Shown here: positions 45,214 through 53,662 of the stretch, piece after piece
How positions within the stretch are numbered: position 1 is the stretch's first letter
Layout: every line of letters starts with the position of its first letter
Source of the DNA: Streptomyces cacaoi
GTDB lineage: Bacteria > Actinomycetota > Actinomycetes > Streptomycetales > Streptomycetaceae
Reading direction: 5' to 3'
Assembly: GCF_006539165.1 (NCBI RefSeq)
Contig: NZ_BJMM01000002.1
Location: 620,001-684,000 of the forward strand
Length of the DNA: 64,000 nt
Made by a program: the position numbers and the translations under genes
The notes under the pieces: generated by a model
Seen by the model: only the letters and a program-made list of their open reading frames with translations
Told to the model about the DNA's origin: nothing
Databases searched by the model: none

Positions 45214-45678
45214 GGCGGGGGCCGGCGCCGGGCAACCGAGGCCCGGGGGAGGCGCGTCCTCCTGAAAGCGGAGGACGGCCTCCTGGCCTCCTGGCCGCCT
45301 GAAAACCGGGGGCGGCCGTCGTGCCGGATCGCCGTCGTAGCGGGAGCCGTTGTGCCGGTCGCAGCCGCATCGGCCGACCCCTGGGGTGCCAGGCGCAGTC
45401 GCACCGGGCGCCCCTGTGCCGGGCGCACCCCGGTACCGGTCGCAGCCGCACCGGGCGCACCCGAGCCCGGGGCCCCGGTGCCGGGTGCCCCCTCGTGCCC
45501 GGCACTGCCGAGCCCGGCGTCTTCGTCCCGGCTACCGCCGTTCCGTGCACCGCTGTTCCATGCACCGCCGTTCCGGCCACCCCCGTTCCGGGCGGGAAGG
45601 CAAGGCCCGGTACGACGGACGGCCGCGCCGTGTGCCCCGCCCCGCCGCCCGGCAGGTGTCACGGCACCCCGTCTGGCG
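45214..45678. repeat. Low-complexity intergenic region with 15-bp repeats
   Basis: The 465 bases between the GH4 and RNase H genes hold no supported gene; frames on both strands are repetitive Pro/Ala/Gly/Arg. Four 15-bp imperfect tandem copies of CCGCCGTTCCGTGCA lie at 45535-45594, and CCGGTCGCAGCCGCACCGGGCGC-like units recur at about 45354-45455. It looks like decaying or expanding repeat DNA. Confidence 0.6.
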
Positions 45679-46383
45679 TCACACCGTGGCCGGGACGGCG
45701 TCACGGCAGGCGCGGTGGCCCCAGCCGTCCGCGACCTTCGTGATCTCCTCGCCCTTCTCGTAACGGGAGCGGCAATGGCCGCAGCGGCCGGGGAACTTGG
45801 CCTTGATCACCGGCGCGGGCCGGCCGCTCGACGACCGTCGCTTCGACGCCCCGGCGGCACGCGCCGGGCGCGGCTTGTCCTCCGTCTCGGGGCTGGGCTG
45901 CGGGACGTCGGTGGCGCCGTGCGCGGTACCGGCGGGCGCCTGCTCGGAGGCGGCGGTGCTGGCGGCGGCATCGGCGATGGCGTTGAGCGGATCGCCGTTC
46001 ACCTGGTGGGCGCGTACGTGCCGGAAGGTGACGTCCCGCCCCTCCAGCAGGGCGTCGATACGGATGACCAGGTCCCGGTTGGCCACGGGCTTCTTCGACG
46101 CGGTCTGCCAGCCGTTCCGCTTCCAGCCGGCGATCCACTTGGTGACCGCGTTCATCGCGTACTGCGAGTCCATCCGGACCTCCAGCGGTACGGCCGGGTC
46201 CGTGGCCTCCAACAGCTCGGCGAGCGCGGTGAGTTCGGCCACGTTGTTCGTGGTGCGGCCGAGCGGGCCGGCTTCCCAGCGTTGCGGCACCTCGGAGGCG
46301 TCGGCGAGGACCCAGGCCCAGCCGGCGGGCCCGGGGTTGATCTTGGCAGCACCGTCACAGGCGGCGACCATCCGTTCTGACAT
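45679..46383 (-). CDS. Ribonuclease HI with C-terminal Cys-rich tail
   Basis: A 234-residue RNase H. The DEDD residues are Asp10 in VAACDGAAKINPG, Glu50 in NNVAELTAL, Asp72 in RMDSQYAM and Asp138 in NAIADAA; HVRAHQVNGDPLN supplies the active-site His region. It degrades the RNA strand of RNA-DNA hybrids. The last about 30 residues FPGRCGHCRSRYEKGEEI with a later HRAC look like a zinc-ribbon-type tail, joined by a Pro/Ser/Arg linker. The ATG at 46383 begins MSERMVAACDGA. Confidence 0.9.
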   Translation of the reverse strand: MSERMVAACDGAAKINPGPAGWAWVLADASEVPQRWEAGPLGRTTNNVAELTALAELLEATDPAVPLEVRMDSQYAMNAVTKWIAGWKRNGWQTASKKPVANRDLVIRIDALLEGRDVTFRHVRAHQVNGDPLNAIADAAASTAASEQAPAGTAHGATDVPQPSPETEDKPRPARAAGASKRRSSSGRPAPVIKAKFPGRCGHCRSRYEKGEEITKVADGWGHRACRDAVPATV

Positions 46384-46580
46384 ACCCCGATCATGCCAGG
46401 CGGCTTCCGGGCCCCTGGATGTCCTGCCCCTGCTGGTCACGGCCCGCGGCGCGTGCCCTGCTCCCGCACCGTGGAGAGGCACACCGCCGGGGCGAGGCAG
46501 CCACGGTCGCGGCCCTGGGCACGATCGATGCGGAGGGCCCTCGGCGCCGTACCGGCTGACCGGGGCGGGCCGCGGCGCCT

Positions 46581-47207
46581 TCAGCCGCCGGCCGTCGGCG
46601 AGGCGCCGCCGGGGGAGCGGTGCCGGTCGAGGATCCCCTCGACGATCCGCATCAGCCGGTCGCCGGTCCGGTCGATGCTGCCGTTCTGCGTGCTCACCTG
46701 CGCACCCTCCAGCAGGAAGGTGATCTCGGCTGCGGCCTGCTCGGGCTCGGGCAGGCCCGCCTCGGTGCACATGCCCACCAGCCTGCGGGTCTGGTGAGCC
46801 TTGTGCTCCTCGATGACCTGCCGGGCCGGGTGGGAGCGGTCGGGCAGCTCGGCGAGGGAGTTGATGAACGGGCAGCCGCGGTGGGAGAGGCCGGGCAGCC
46901 CGTCGGCGATGAAGCGGGCGAGGGCCAGGATCTGCTCCTCGGGCCGGCCCGGATGCTCGGCCTCGGCACGGTCGAACGCGGCCTGGTAGTCGGCGGCGAG
47001 GATCCGCAGCCACTCCGCGACGAGCGCGTCCTTGGTCTCGAAGTGCCGGTAGATCGCCATCTTCGTCGTCTCGGCCTTCTCGGCGATGGCCTGGACGCCC
47101 ACACGCCGGATCCCCTCGCTCTGGAAGAGCTCTTCCGCGGCGTCCAGGATCCGCTCCCGGGGCGGCAGCTTCGCCACCCTGCCCGGCCTGCTGACGGTCC
47201 CTGCCAT
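46581..47207 (-). CDS. TetR family transcriptional regulator
   Basis: A 208-residue repressor. The N-terminal HTH reads RILDAAEELFQSEGIRRVGVQAIAEKAETTKMAIYRHFETKDAL; the rest is the helical ligand and dimer domain, with a TetR_C-type IADGLPGLSHRGCPFINS block. It is divergent from an amidase gene across a palindromic region and probably represses it. The Met at 47207 was preferred to an upstream in-frame start because conserved sequence begins soon after. Confidence 0.88.
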   Translation of the reverse strand: MAGTVSRPGRVAKLPPRERILDAAEELFQSEGIRRVGVQAIAEKAETTKMAIYRHFETKDALVAEWLRILAADYQAAFDRAEAEHPGRPEEQILALARFIADGLPGLSHRGCPFINSLAELPDRSHPARQVIEEHKAHQTRRLVGMCTEAGLPEPEQAAAEITFLLEGAQVSTQNGSIDRTGDRLMRIVEGILDRHRSPGGASPTAGG

Positions 47208-47286
47208 GACACTGCTCCGTCTGTTGCGTGATGTCCGTGACGTCCCCGGGGTCGTACGGGCGGTCGCGGCCTCCCCGGCGCCTGCT

Positions 47287-47346
47287 ACGGTACCAGTCCG
47301 TTCCATGTGATACCGATTGGTATCGTCAGAGACTCAGCGGTACCGT
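47287..47346. promoter_or_regulatory. Nested palindromes between TetR and amidase genes
   Basis: GATACC-GATT-GGTATC (47309-47324) is a clean inverted repeat. It is flanked symmetrically by ACGGTACC (47287-47294) and GGTACCGT (47339-47346), a second, wider inverted pair. All lie within the 159-bp divergent promoter and are likely sites of the TetR protein. Confidence 0.6.
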
Positions 47347-47366
47347 CTTGCCTCCCGGGAGTGACC

Positions 47367-48821
47367 ATGAAAATTGCCGAATATGTACGCTTCGACGCCG
47401 TCGGGCTCGCCGAACTGGTGGCCGCGGGCGAGGTGACCCCCGCCGAACTCGAAACGGCCGCACGCGAGGCCGCACAGGCGGTCAACCCGCGGATCAACGC
47501 CGTCGTGGAGACCTGGCCGGCCGAGGACGCACCCGTCCCCGGCAGCACACCGCTGGCCGGAGTGCCCTTCCTGATCAAGGACATCGGCGTCTCCATGGCC
47601 GGACAGCGCATGGAACTGGGCAGCCGCCTCGCGGCCGGTCACATCGCCGCGGCCGACTCCGCACTCATGCGGCGCTTCCGCGACGCCGGCCTCGTGACGT
47701 TCGGCCGCACCACCGCACCGGAGATGGCCTACAGCATCACGACCGAGCCCGTGCTCCACGGCGCCACCCGCAACCCCTGGGACACCTCACGGAGCGCGGG
47801 CGGCTCCAGCGGGGGAGCGGGCGCGGCCGTCGCCGCCGGGGTGGTCCCCCTCGCACACGCCACCGACGCCGCCGGCTCGCTCCGCATCCCCGCCGCCTGC
47901 AACGGCCTCTTCGGACTGAAGCCGACCCGCGGCCGGGTCTCCATGGGCCCCGACGCCGACGAGGTCTTCAGCGGCCTGGCCGTCCAGGGCAGCGTGAGCC
48001 GCACGGTGCGCGACAGCGCCGCACTGCTCGACCGGATGCGCGGCCCCGAACCGGGCGACCCCTACTCGGCGCCGCAGCCGCCCCGCCCGTACCTGGACGA
48101 GGTCGCCCGGGACCCGGGCCCGTTGCGCATCGGCGTCCTGAGCCAGGCCTGGGGCGGACGCCGGACCAGTCCGCCGGTCGCCGACGCGCTGTCGCGCACC
48201 GTGGGCCTGCTGGAATCCCTGGGACACCGGGCGGAGGAGACGACGGCCGGACCCGGGGTGCACTGGGAGGAGTTCGTCCTGGCCACCGCGCGGCTGTTCA
48301 CGGCGAACCTCGCGGCCTCCGTCGACGAACTGGCCGCCGCCACCGGCCGGCCCGTCGACGCCTCGACGCTCGAACCGGAGACCCTCGCCGGCTACCACTC
48401 CGGGCAGCGCGTCACCGCCACCGAGTTCGTCGCCGCCCTCGCCCTCCGCAACCGCGTCGCCCGGAGCCTGGCACGGCACTTCGAGGAGTACGACGTACTG
48501 CTCACCCCGACCCTGCCGGAACTCCCCATGCCCCTGGGCGCCTACGGAGAGGAGAGCCGGGGCCTGGACGGCCTCGCCCGGATCGCCCACCTCAACGACC
48601 GCTCGCCGTTCACCCTGGCGTTCAACGTGGCGGGCACACCCGCCATGACCGTCCCCGTGACGGCCGACAGCGCGACGGGCCTCCCGACCGGCATGCAGTT
48701 CGCCGTCGCCCACGCCCGCGAAGACCTCCTCTTCCGCCTGGCCGGCCAACTCGAACGCACACACCCCTGGTCGTCCCGCACCCCGACGATCTGGGCAGGC
48801 ACCGTTTCGCAGGACCACTGA
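47367..48821 (+). CDS. Amidase, signature family
   Basis: A 484-residue amidase-signature hydrolase with the intact triad: Lys71 in VPFLIKDIG, Ser147/148 in AGGSSGG and Ser171 in [12 protein letters not shown]-terminal [15 protein letters not shown] segment matches aryl/acyl amidases. It is under the divergent TetR gene. Substrates in the family include aliphatic, aromatic and peptide amides and are not predictable. It resembles but is distinct from the amidase at 34507-36231. Confidence 0.9.
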   Translation: MKIAEYVRFDAVGLAELVAAGEVTPAELETAAREAAQAVNPRINAVVETWPAEDAPVPGSTPLAGVPFLIKDIGVSMAGQRMELGSRLAAGHIAAADSALMRRFRDAGLVTFGRTTAPEMAYSITTEPVLHGATRNPWDTSRSAGGSSGGAGAAVAAGVVPLAHATDAAGSLRIPAACNGLFGLKPTRGRVSMGPDADEVFSGLAVQGSVSRTVRDSAALLDRMRGPEPGDPYSAPQPPRPYLDEVARDPGPLRIGVLSQAWGGRRTSPPVADALSRTVGLLESLGHRAEETTAGPGVHWEEFVLATARLFTANLAASVDELAAATGRPVDASTLEPETLAGYHSGQRVTATEFVAALALRNRVARSLARHFEEYDVLLTPTLPELPMPLGAYGEESRGLDGLARIAHLNDRSPFTLAFNVAGTPAMTVPVTADSATGLPTGMQFAVAHAREDLLFRLAGQLERTHPWSSRTPTIWAGTVSQDH

Positions 48822-48993
48822 CGCCCCCAACCCCGCCCACGGAGCGGAGAGTTCGCGGCTGAGCCCTGATCCCTGGGCGCTGTGCTGTGAGTTCTGAGCC
48901 CTGTTCCGTGCACCCGGAGCCGACTTGAGCTGCGGGTATGCGGCAGCTCGGTAGGTGCGTGGCGGAGAAGGCGACCCGCGTATCCTCGGTACC

Positions 48994-49404
48994 GTGCCGC
49001 GTCGCCCGCAGAAGCCCCGCCAACTGGTGGCGGACGGACGCGTCTACCTCTGGACGCTCCGCCACCGGCACCGGACGCCGGAACCCGGGCGTTACATGAA
49101 CTGCCGCGTGACCCTCACGCTTTACCCGCAGCCGGCCGGGACCGGGGGCCCGCTGTGCATCGTCTTCGCCGAAGGCCCTGGCCGTTGTCTCCCGTGCGGG
49201 GCCGGGGCGGGGTCAGGGGATGTGGGGCAGGTCCGAGACGGCCGCCTGAACCTGCACGAGCCAGGTGCGGTGCGAGCACTGCTGGACGCGGCTTCGGCAG
49301 CCGGATGGCGGCCGGGGGGTCGGCGGTCGGAGGTGGACGGGTGGCCTCTGCTGAAGGTCGTCGCTGCCGCGCGGGCCGGAACCGTCCACCCGTCCGGCCC
49401 TTAG
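48994..49404 (+). CDS. Hypothetical protein (136 aa)
   Basis: Starting at GTG 48994, 136 residues beginning VPRRPQKPRQLVADGRVYLWTLRHRH. I see a conserved-looking core LWTLRHRHRTPEPGRYMNCRVTLTLY and a C-terminal LHEPGAVRALLDAASAAGWRP, which resembles Streptomyces hypothetical proteins. TATCCT at 48981-48986 may be a -10 box placing +1 at the start codon, so a leaderless message is plausible. Function unknown. Confidence 0.6.
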   Translation: MPRRPQKPRQLVADGRVYLWTLRHRHRTPEPGRYMNCRVTLTLYPQPAGTGGPLCIVFAEGPGRCLPCGAGAGSGDVGQVRDGRLNLHEPGAVRALLDAASAAGWRPGGRRSEVDGWPLLKVVAAARAGTVHPSGP

Positions 49405-49458
49405 TCTCCGTGCTGCGCGGGGCCCTCGTCGACTGGTGCGGCCCCCCGGGCGGGCGCA

Positions 49459-49552
49459 TGGGAACCGGACCTCCCAGTGGGAGCGGATTCCCAAGTGACG
49501 CTCTGCCGGGGCGGATTCGAACTCGGGGCCCGGGGTGGGAGCGGTGTTCCCA
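49459..49552. repeat. Three TGGGA-N6-8-TCCCA inverted repeats
   Basis: Three inverted repeats with the same arms lie at 49459-49476 (8-base spacer), 49478-49493 (6) and 49536-49552 (7); the latter two share GTGGGAGCGG. They sit about 100-190 bases before the GTG at 49653, in a 248-base gap with no gene, and may be iterated operator sites. Confidence 0.5.
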
Positions 49553-49652
49553 TGGTGCTGTCTCGTACGGGTGATGGGCTCCGCGCGGCCTTCGCGGCCG
49601 TCTACTGTACGGAGACGCCGCACCGGCTCCGGCCGTATCCGAGGAGGAACCC

Positions 49653-50201
49653 GTGTTATCGCCCTGCGATCCCCAGTACGCGCCCGCCGGTGATGTGGGC
49701 GCGGCGCTGATGATGATCGACTCCCGGCTCAGGAGCATTCACGAAGGCAGGACCGAGGCCGATCCCGAACAGCAGGAACTGATCGAGCAGTTCGCTGCCT
49801 CGTTGGACTCCGAGGGCGCCAACGACGTGCTGGACGGTGCCTGCACGCTCATCTACATGTTCATGACCTGGCTGCGGAAGGCGCACGAGGACCACGACAA
49901 GGACGTCGTCGCCTACGTGGTGCCCAGCCTCGTGGCCACGATGCGCATGATGCCCAAGAGCGTCCCGCCGGAGACGATCCCCACCATGACCGGGCTGGTC
50001 GTCGCCGCGGGCACCGGGATGAGCCCCAGCCTGTGGCGCAAGCAGTACGGCTACTGGACCAAGGAGGAAATGACCCCGCTGGAGGTCACCGCCTTCCTCC
50101 TCGCCGAGCACATCAACCGCGTCACCGACGACCCCGACTTCGCCACGCGCATGATCAGCGAGGCCCTGGTCAGCGCGGACGAGGAAGCGGACGAGGACTG
50201 A
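49653..50201 (+). CDS. Hypothetical protein with a TTA second codon
   Basis: A 182-residue acidic, mainly helical protein starting GTG-TTA-TCG (MLSPCDPQYAP). GAGGAGG lies six bases before the start. The TTA at 49656-49658 is rare in Streptomyces and would need the bldA tRNA, linking it to development or secondary metabolism. There is no signal peptide or membrane span. The C-terminus ends ADEEADED. No family recognised. Confidence 0.75.
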   Translation: MLSPCDPQYAPAGDVGAALMMIDSRLRSIHEGRTEADPEQQELIEQFAASLDSEGANDVLDGACTLIYMFMTWLRKAHEDHDKDVVAYVVPSLVATMRMMPKSVPPETIPTMTGLVVAAGTGMSPSLWRKQYGYWTKEEMTPLEVTAFLLAEHINRVTDDPDFATRMISEALVSADEEADED

Positions 50202-50268
50202 CCGGTACGGCACTCCGGTCCGAAAGCCGACAGCGCGACAGCGGCCCGACGGCGGGTCGGACAGGGGC

Positions 50269-50688
50269 TCAGTCGGCGGTGCGCCGGTGCGCCCGGTCGG
50301 CGAGATGGCCGCGGAGCAGCGGTGCGGTGGCGAGGACGAGGAGCGCGAAGGCCGTCAGGCGTTGCAGGCCGGGCTGGGCGAGGAAGCCGGTGTGCTGAAC
50401 GCCGTACGCCGCATACCCGTTGGCGGCCAGGTCGGTCACCATGATGCCGCAGGCCAGATCGACCCCTCGCCGCTTCCCGCCGATCAGGAGCAGCGCGGCG
50501 AGCGGGTCGAGCACGGCGAGTGAAGACCAGTAGAGGTTGAGCCAGTCCGGCGCCCAGGGGTACGGGTGCAGGCCGTGCCGCAGGAGATCGGTGATGTGCG
50601 CGACGCTGCCGACGAGCAGCAGGCCCGCCGCGACGAGGCAGGCCACCATCACGACCCGGAGCGGGGCCCGGCGCATCCATCCGACCAC
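50269..50688 (-). CDS. Small multi-span membrane protein
   Basis: About 139 residues from GTG 50688 (an in-frame ATG at 50676 is an alternative). Four hydrophobic segments are seen: VVMVACLVAAGLLLVGSV, LYWSSLAVLDPLAALLLIGG, a third around ACGIMVTDLAANGYAAY and a fourth LTAFALLVLATAPLLRG. The frame remains open upstream to 50982 with Arg/Pro-rich sequence that I judge non-coding. AGAGG precedes the chosen GTG. It converges with the TTA-codon gene. Function unknown. Confidence 0.65.
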   Translation of the reverse strand: MVGWMRRAPLRVVMVACLVAAGLLLVGSVAHITDLLRHGLHPYPWAPDWLNLYWSSLAVLDPLAALLLIGGKRRGVDLACGIMVTDLAANGYAAYGVQHTGFLAQPGLQRLTAFALLVLATAPLLRGHLADRAHRRTAD

Positions 50689-50735
50689 GCGCCGGATCCT
50701 CTCAGGCCGCCCGCGGGAGCCTGCCGGAGCGGTCG

Positions 50736-50783
50736 CTTTCACGGCGAAGTCATGGCGGGCTTTCACGGCGAAGTCATGGCGGG
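50736..50783. repeat. Perfect 24-bp tandem repeat
   Basis: CTTTCACGGCGAAGTCATGG plus CGGG occurs twice in exact tandem (50736-50759, 50760-50783), 48-95 bases upstream of the membrane-protein gene. Each unit encodes, on the minus strand, a minimal ORF ATGACTTCGCCGTGA, so it could hold upstream mini-ORFs or a duplicated regulator site. Confidence 0.7.
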
Positions 50784-51051
50784 GGAGGGGCCGTCCTTGC
50801 CGTGTGCCGGGGTGTTCGGCCTCCGCGTCGCCGGGCCGGGGCCGTCGCAGGGCCCGGAATCCCTGGGAGGGAGCGAAGTCGGGCTCCGCCGGCCGCGGCC
50901 CGGGGCGCACCGCCGGGGCCCGTCCCCGCGCGCGGTGGCGCGGGGACGGGCCCGGTTTCGTACGGTCAGCGGTCGCGCTCACGGTGTGCGCGCCGCCTCA
51001 TGGAACCCCGTCGCACGGCCTGCTCGCGCCCAGCTCCGGGGCGGGCGTGGG

Positions 51052-51300
51052 TCACACCCGGACGTAGAGGTCGTACAGACCGCCGGCGTTGCGTACGCAT
51101 TTGGCGTCGCCGGCGTAGGAGTCCCGCAGCTCGTAGCACGCCGACTGGGAGTACTCGCCCATGTATTCCCAGCCGGTGATGCCGGCGGGGGGAGCAGTGG
51201 TGGCACCGGTCGTGGCGGCGGAGGCTCCCACCGCGGCCATCATGACGATCGCCGCGCTGCCGGCGAGTGTGGTGATCACACGCTGTGCTGTGGTGCGCAT
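51052..51300 (-). CDS. Small secreted protein (82 aa)
   Basis: An 82-residue exported protein. The signal peptide runs from MRTTAQRVITTLAG through VMMAAVGASA, with cleavage near ASA-AT (residue about 28). The mature 54 residues contain two Cys (SACYELR and AKCVRNAGG) that could form one disulfide, plus several Tyr. No family recognised; similar short secreted proteins are frequent in Streptomyces and sometimes are inhibitors or toxins. GGGAGAC lies close to the start. Confidence 0.75.
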   Translation of the reverse strand: MRTTAQRVITTLAGSAAIVMMAAVGASAATTGATTAPPAGITGWEYMGEYSQSACYELRDSYAGDAKCVRNAGGLYDLYVRV

Positions 51301-52020
51301 GGTCCGTCTCCCTTCTCGGGGCGCCAGGAGGGGCCCTGGCTGCCGGCCAGCATCGGGGAGCGACGTACGGCGCTGCCAGCAATTCCCCTGTCCCGGACAG
51401 CCGTTGACCTGTCCTGCCTGGTGGGCGCCCGGACCGCGGGCTGTCCCGGACAGCCGGGGGAGTGGCCATGGCCCGGGGCGCCTCGTGCTCGGTCGCCCTT
51501 CCCCGCCGGGTGCACCGGCGCCGCGGGACGTCCGGGGGTCATTGCGTTGCTCCGTCCGAAGCCCGGTGCCGTGGACGGTCCGCTTCTACGGCCATACCGA
51601 CCGGTCGGGCAACGGACGGGCCCCGAACGCGCGTCGAGCGGGCCGGGTACCGAACAGGGAGCCCGGGTGTGTTCCGGGACGCCGTCCGTGTGCGCCCCCC
51701 GTGGCTGGAATTGTGTCCTCATGTCGCAAGACTGTTACGGGGAAACAGAGTTGAGGGCGACGGCGGGGGAGGGGGCGGGTCGAGCGGTACGGGAACCCCC
51801 GTGTGTGCGGCCGTTGTTGGGCGAGTGCTCCCTCGCTGTTCAGCGGTGGGATGCGGCGTGGAGCGGCGCAGCTTGTAACAGTGCGCCCCGGGACCGGTGG
51901 CAATGATCAAGCCCCTTGGTATGCCTGTGCGTTGGCCATAGCATCACGGGATTAGGGTGTGCGTGTCGGCCGTTGTCCCGAGTGTGCCGGTCGGCTCTCT
52001 GCGAACCTGGAGGTCAGAGC
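51301..52020. other. Divergent intergenic region
   Basis: 720 bases between the secreted-protein gene and the FkbM methyltransferase hold no gene I support; open frames are Arg/Pro-rich. The 16-bp direct repeat at 51388-51456 is listed separately. TTGGCC and TAGGGT with a 15-base gap, near 51933-51959, could drive the FkbM gene. Confidence 0.45.
51388..51456. promoter_or_regulatory. Two copies of a 16-bp palindromic element
   Basis: CTGTCCCGGACAGCCG occurs at 51388-51403 and 51441-51456, 53 bases (about five turns) apart; each contains CTGTC-CCG-GACAG inverted arms. They lie upstream of the small secreted-protein gene and look like paired operator sites. Confidence 0.55.
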
Positions 52021-52794
52021 ATGCGGTCCTACCGGCTGGACGACGGTCGTCGCGTCTGGTGCACCAGCCCCGCCGAAGCCGGGCAGCTGTGGCGGGAGAT
52101 GACGGCCGGAGACGGCTATTACCGGCAGGCGGCGGAGCGGCTGCGCCCCGGCGACACGGTGCTGGACATCGGCGCCAACATCGGGCTGGCCTCGCTGGCC
52201 TTCGCCGGCGCCCAGCCCCAGGCACATATCACCGCCGTCGAGCCGGTCCCGGCCCTCTTCGACTGCCTGGAGCGGAACCTCACCGAGCAGGCGCCGAACG
52301 CGCGGGCCCTGCGCGTGGCCGTGGGCGCCGCTCCCGGCACGGCGAGCATGGTGTACTACCCCGGCGCACCGGCCAACTCCAGCCTCTACGCCGACCGTGA
52401 GGCCGATGACCGGCTGAGCCGTACGTTCCTGCGCAACAGCGGCATCGACGAGGAGTCCACCGAGGTGATCGTGGGCGATCTGCATGCCAACGGCGAGACG
52501 ATCGAGGTCGAGGTGACGACCGTCTCGCGACTGCTGCGCAGCGGCGGGCTGACCGAGGTGGCGCTGCTGAAGATCGATGTCGAGCGGGCCGAGCGCGATG
52601 TGCTCGCGGGCATCGAGCAGGAGGACTGGCCGAAGATCGGCAGTGTCGTCGCCGAGGTGGACAACAGCGCGGGGGACGGCCTGGAGGCGTTCTGCAAGCA
52701 GCTGCACGCACAGGGCTTCACCACCCGCGTCCGGCAGGACGAGTCGCTGCGCGGCACGGACATCCACGAGGTGGACGCGGTGCGCGAGGCGTGA
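52021..52794 (+). CDS. FkbM family methyltransferase
   Basis: A 257-residue SAM-dependent methyltransferase. Motif I is VLDIGANIGLASLAF and the FkbM-type LLKIDVERAERDVLAGIE block follows, both typical. Members methylate sugar or polyketide hydroxyls. GGAGG lies nine bases before the ATG. It sits directly upstream of the PKS leader in the same direction but is closed off by its own terminator; it may mark the edge of the biosynthetic cluster or be an unrelated neighbour. Confidence 0.88.
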   Translation: MRSYRLDDGRRVWCTSPAEAGQLWREMTAGDGYYRQAAERLRPGDTVLDIGANIGLASLAFAGAQPQAHITAVEPVPALFDCLERNLTEQAPNARALRVAVGAAPGTASMVYYPGAPANSSLYADREADDRLSRTFLRNSGIDEESTEVIVGDLHANGETIEVEVTTVSRLLRSGGLTEVALLKIDVERAERDVLAGIEQEDWPKIGSVVAEVDNSAGDGLEAFCKQLHAQGFTTRVRQDESLRGTDIHEVDAVREA

Positions 52795-53021
52795 CCCGCG
52801 CGACCGGCGTCCCCGGGACAACCGGCGTTCGCCGCACGGCCGGTGTTCCCCGCGCGGCGGGGGAGCCGGCCGTACCGACCCGGACGCGGTGCGCCCGTCG
52901 GATACCGTCCACACGTCCGAGGTCTTCGTCCGATCGGAACTCCCGGATACCGGGCGATGCCCGTGAGTGGAATATCCGGGCCCCGCGAACAAAGGCCCGT
53001 TGAGCCGGCGGACCGAAGCAG

Positions 53022-53060
53022 GAGCCGACCACGCTTTCGCCGTGGTCGGCTCTTTTCGTT
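53022..53060 (+). terminator. Intrinsic terminator with T-run
   Basis: GAGCCGACCACG (53022-53033) pairs perfectly with CGTGGTCGGCTC (53041-53052) around a 7-base loop and is followed by TTTTCGTT. This is the best rho-independent terminator in the window. It closes the FkbM transcript before the PKS leader. Confidence 0.85.
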
Positions 53061-53509
53061 GCACCGCGCCGTTGCCTCAAGCCGTCGTCCGATCCGATGC
53101 TTGATCTGTGCATGGCGCCATGGGGTCGCCCGGTCAGCTGTAGACGCTTCTGTTTCTCTCGCGGTTCCCGCCCACGGGAAATATAGAAGTTTTTCCAAGG
53201 GCGGCTGTGCAGGGCAACCGATGTCGCCTCCGGATGTGAAGTACCGGGTCGGAACCGGTGGTTGCCAGTGAATGGTGGCGGAATCCTGTGTGGCCTTTTC
53301 ACTCTCCGCTACTTGAAGATCACTGGCAGCGAAATTGATTAAGCGGGTATGCGGAGTCTTGCCTCCGAGGCATGCCCTTATTCCTTCTTTGGCTCCGCTG
53401 GCCTGCGGTGAATCGGCCCGACGGGTGTCGACGGACCGACCGGAAGGTCAAATTCCGGTGCGTCGGGGCGACTTGGGGAGCGGTTTGCCTTTCATTTTTC
53501 TGCGATTCA

Positions 53510-53538
53510 TTGCACGCCCAAGATCGTTCCCGTAGGAT
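53510..53538 (+). promoter_or_regulatory. Strong promoter upstream of the PKS gene
   Basis: TTGCAC (53510-53515) and TAGGAT (53533-53538) are separated by exactly 17 bases, a close match to the principal-sigma (HrdB-type) consensus of Streptomyces. Transcription from about 53545 would give a leader of roughly 280 bases before the PKS ATG. Confidence 0.65.
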
Positions 53539-53554
53539 CACCGTTGTACTTGCC

Positions 53555-53662
53555 ATGAGACGGGGGCCGCGTACGCGGTGCTGGGCAATGCGACTTCTCG
53601 AACTCCGCCGCGTACAGCGAAGAACGGGCGGGTTCGGACGGTTCTTGTTCCAGAGGGCATGA
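53555..53662 (+). CDS. Short Arg-rich ORF in the PKS leader (35 aa)
   Basis: An ATG about ten bases after the predicted transcription start opens a 35-residue frame beginning MRRGPRTRCWAMRLLELRR and ending FGRFLFQRA. No Shine-Dalgarno is visible, so it would have to be read leaderless or nearly so. It is strongly basic. It may be a leader peptide or simply chance. Confidence 0.25.
   Translation: MRRGPRTRCWAMRLLELRRVQRRTGGFGRFLFQRA

Noticed and set aside
45018..45704. Long Gly/Asn/Arg-rich frame on the minus strand after RNase H
   Set aside because: Sequence is a translation of short repeats, overlaps the GH4 gene end antisense, and has no family resemblance or ribosome site.
49505..49560. 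A T-loop-like GGATTCGAACTC (read on the minus strand as GAGTTCGAATCC) suggesting a tRNA gene or tRNA-derived attachment site
   Set aside because: The flanking five bases do not pair into a T stem and no acceptor, D or anticodon arms can be built around it.
51462..51878. 138-residue plus-strand frame before the FkbM gene
   Set aside because: Composition is that of non-coding high-GC DNA and it starts with no ribosome site.
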